Source of the DNA: Arthrobacter sp. H16F315
GTDB lineage: Bacteria > Actinomycetota > Actinomycetes > Actinomycetales > Micrococcaceae
Assembly: GCF_024124825.1 (NCBI RefSeq)
Contig: NZ_JAMXSS010000002.1
Location: 62,001-126,000 of the forward strand
Direction: 5' to 3'
DNA length: 64,000 nt
The notes under the pieces are model-generated. The model was given only the letters and a program-made list of their open reading frames with translations. It made no database searches and was not told where the DNA came from. The position numbers and the translations under genes are program-made. Shown here one piece after another: positions 62,110 through 64,000 of the stretch (positions within the stretch are counted from its first letter, which is position 1; the number at the start of each line of letters is the position of its first letter).

Positions 62110-63291
62110 GTGAAGGACATAACGCCGGATGACCCCGGCAGCCCCGCGGCGGCAGCTCCGCCTGATGACCCCGCGACAGCCGGCGGGGGCGAGTCCTTAG
62201 CCCGCACCGGGCCTGCTCCGGGTGTGCCGGCTACACCGCCCCAGCCCGCACAGCCCCGGCCCCAAGACCGGAAGCCGAACAGCCTCCGATCGGCTGTGCT
62301 TTACTGGAGCGGCGCTTTTGCTGCGGTCGCGCTGCTCGCGGTCCCGATCTCGATCTTGTTGGGCAACAGCGCCGTCCTCGCCGGCCACCCGGCGTTGCCG
62401 ATCCTGCTGCTGACTGCCGTCGGCCTGGGCATCCTGTGGATGCTTATCCTCCTCAGAAGTTCGCCACTTTTCCATCTCGGCACCCTGTTCCAGCGCTCGA
62501 CGCCGATCAACCGGCCGGACCCGAACAACCAGAGGACCGCCGCAAATAGCCGCGAACAACTGCCCACTGCCTCAAGCTGGCAGCTGGCCCGCGGCCTTGT
62601 GGTCCGGATCGCGGCGCTTGGTCTTGTTGCGGGGCTGGTCTGGCTCAGCCCGTTCCGCTACCAGCCCAGCGGAGACGATGGCCAAACCAACGGAACCACC
62701 GCCGAGGACACCACCTCCATCACCCTCACGCCGGAAGGAAAACCCAGCGCAGGGCTGATCTTTTATCCCGGCGCACGCGTTGACGCGCACGCGTATCAGG
62801 ACATCCTGGGCCCGCTCGTAAACGCCGGCCACCTGGTCGTCATCTTGAAGGTACCCCTGGGCATCGCCCTGCTGGACACCAGCCAGGCCCGCGGAGTGAT
62901 GGACCGGCACCCGGACATCACAGCCTGGGCCGTCGGCGGACATTCCCTGGGCGGAGTGAGCGCAGCCGGCTTCGCGAAATCGAACGGGGATGTCTCCGGA
63001 CTTTTACTCTTCGCTTCGTTCCCCGCAGCCAGCCTGGCGGAGTCCACCGGCCTTGCCGTGCTGTCTATTTCCGGATCGAATGACCGCCTGACCACTCCGG
63101 AGAAGGTCGCGGAGTCCAAGTCTCTGCTCCCGCCGACGTCTACTTACGCAACTGTCGAGGGCGGAGTTCATGCCTTCTTCGGGGACTATGGTGAGCAGCC
63201 GGGCGATGGCCAGCCGGCCATCACAAGGGAACAGGCCCAGCAGCAGATCACCGCCGAGTCCGTCAGCTTTATGAATCGGCTGCGGGGCTGA
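62110..63291 (+). CDS. Membrane-anchored alpha/beta hydrolase
   Basis: 393 residues. A Pro/Ala-rich cytosolic start is followed by helices at about 60-85, 90-115 and 160-180 (LVVRIAALGLVAGLVWLSPF) and a hydrolase domain from 205: GLIFYPGARVDAHAYQDILG, VVILKVPLGIALLDTSQARG, nucleophile VGGHSLGGVSAAGFAKS, acid LSISGSNDRLT and His in EGGVHAFFGDYGEQ. The domain resembles the dienelactone-hydrolase/DUF3887-type hydrolases of actinobacteria and faces outward. GTG start at 62110 lies 34 bases after the DUF222 gene. Substrate unknown. Confidence 0.8.
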   Translation: MKDITPDDPGSPAAAAPPDDPATAGGGESLARTGPAPGVPATPPQPAQPRPQDRKPNSLRSAVLYWSGAFAAVALLAVPISILLGNSAVLAGHPALPILLLTAVGLGILWMLILLRSSPLFHLGTLFQRSTPINRPDPNNQRTAANSREQLPTASSWQLARGLVVRIAALGLVAGLVWLSPFRYQPSGDDGQTNGTTAEDTTSITLTPEGKPSAGLIFYPGARVDAHAYQDILGPLVNAGHLVVILKVPLGIALLDTSQARGVMDRHPDITAWAVGGHSLGGVSAAGFAKSNGDVSGLLLFASFPAASLAESTGLAVLSISGSNDRLTTPEKVAESKSLLPPTSTYATVEGGVHAFFGDYGEQPGDGQPAITREQAQQQITAESVSFMNRLRG

Positions 63292-63320
63292 CGGACTCCG
63301 GCCAGGGCCAATCATGTCCG

Positions 63321-64000
63321 CTAGCGCCCGGCGGCGTACCCTTGCGCGCCGCGGGGATTGGCTGCCGCCTGCAGGACGCCGGTCGAGGGGTCACGAATGA
63401 CCGCGGAGAGCCGTCCCAGCGTCCAGCCGCCAGCTCGGGTGACGACGTGACCCCGGCGTTCAAGTCCGGCTATAACGTCCTCTCCCAGCCGGTCCTCAAC
63501 GACGGCGCCGCCTGGCTCCCAGGTGCGCGGCCAGAACGAACCGGGCATCGACGTCGTATGGAAGGTGGGCGCATCGATGGCCTGCTGCGGTGTGTAGCCG
63601 CCAACAATCGTACGGAGCAGGTACGGCAGCTGCCATTGATCCTGTTGGTCACCGCCCGGCGACCCCAAGGCAGTCACTGCCCTCCCGTCCCGAAGCACGA
63701 GGGTCGGCGTCAGCGTGGTCCGGGGCCGCTTGCCCGGCGTCAGCGTGGATGGTGTGCCCGGTTCGAGCCAGGTCATCTGGAGCCGGGTGCCGAGGCAGAA
63801 GCCCAGCTCCGGGATAGCGGGCGAGGACTGCAGCCATCCTCCCGAGGGTGTGGCCGAGACCATGTTGCCCCAGCGGTCCACAACGTCGATATGGCAGGTG
63901 TCGCCGCGGGTCTCGCCGCTCGGCGCCACGGTCGGCTCTCCCACCCCGAATCCCGCAGCACGTGCCCCCGCGAGGGCCGGCGTTGGATAACCGGTGCGCA
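63321..64000 (-). CDS. ggt: Gamma-glutamyltransferase, C-terminal part (runs off window)
   Basis: The visible 226 residues are the C-terminal (small-subunit) part: TCHIDVVDRWGNMVSATPSG (autocatalytic Thr expected at THxxVVD, here TCHID), GGWLQSSPAIPELGFCLGTR, TLTPTLVLRDGRAVTALGSP and GGDQQDQWQLPYLLRTIVGG. Residues GSPGGDQQ hold the substrate-binding Gly pair. The nucleophile Thr is followed by Cys-His rather than Thr-His, common in actinobacterial homologues. It transfers or hydrolyses gamma-glutamyl groups such as glutathione-like thiols. The start lies beyond 64000. Confidence 0.85.
   Translation of the reverse strand, partial: RTGYPTPALAGARAAGFGVGEPTVAPSGETRGDTCHIDVVDRWGNMVSATPSGGWLQSSPAIPELGFCLGTRLQMTWLEPGTPSTLTPGKRPRTTLTPTLVLRDGRAVTALGSPGGDQQDQWQLPYLLRTIVGGYTPQQAIDAPTFHTTSMPGSFWPRTWEPGGAVVEDRLGEDVIAGLERRGHVVTRAGGWTLGRLSAVIRDPSTGVLQAAANPRGAQGYAAGR

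Overview
This is a high-GC actinobacterial chromosome segment. The DUF222/HNH endonuclease, the Rpf-LysM secreted protein, the DUF3427 helicase, the PucR regulator, the ATPase-less sugar ABC operon and the codon use all fit an Arthrobacter/Pseudarthrobacter-type member of the Micrococcaceae. The assignment is inferred from gene content only. No rRNA, tRNA, CRISPR array or intact prophage was seen.

Region 1 (about 1-14,340) is an accessory, visibly lower-GC island. It holds three ThsB-type TIR-like (MTH538/DUF1863) genes, a free-standing TIR protein, a DUF4231/SLATT membrane protein, a SLOG plus TIR/deoxyribosyltransferase-like plus TRAFs-binding-TPR fusion, and a second TIR/deoxyribosyltransferase-like protein. 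Relics of an IS3-type transposase and a serine recombinase separate the two TIR operons. Beyond a 44-bp repeat carrying a palindromic operator come a PLD-DEAD helicase with DUF3427, a TRADD-N-associated-type membrane protein and an uncharacterised cytosolic protein. The combination of several TIR enzymes with a SLATT pore candidate and no SIR2-SLOG ThsA gene looks like a Thoeris-like nucleotide-signalling defence locus with an unusual effector set.

Region 2 (14,340-31,450) is metabolic: a LacI-regulated alpha-glucoside ABC uptake operon with a GH13 glucosidase; an HNH/excalibur surface nuclease; a two-helix ion channel; a VOC protein; a DinB-pentapeptide fusion overlapping a histidine phosphatase; a secreted glycerophosphodiesterase; TerC; and a two-gene signalling unit of an RsbQ-like hydrolase and a PAS-GGDEF protein.

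Region 3 (31,200-47,500) has a processive GT2 glycosyltransferase, an MFS transporter, a polar amino-acid ABC system, an FMN-dependent hydroxyacid oxidase facing a PucR regulator, a cupin, acylphosphatase, DUF1508, an ABC-2 exporter pair, a lipoprotein, an MscS channel, a proline-rich peptide and an unusual wHTH-X25 fusion.

Region 4 (47,700-64,000) has a DUF1295 membrane enzyme facing a MarR-acyl-CoA ligase-DUF2177 operon across a perfect 35-bp palindrome, then adenosine deaminase, a UvrA-like ATPase, an Rpf protein, a putative DNA glycosylase, an epimerase, DUF1622, DUF2071, DUF222/HNH, an alpha/beta hydrolase and the C-terminal part of gamma-glutamyltransferase.

A caution for any user: several otherwise intact genes are broken by single-base indels, mostly one base missing from a run of four or five C/G (about 3108, 9129, 33678, 36009, perhaps 6738) and one extra A (45464). 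This pattern is more typical of read or assembly error than of gene death, so these 'pseudogenes' should be checked against raw data.
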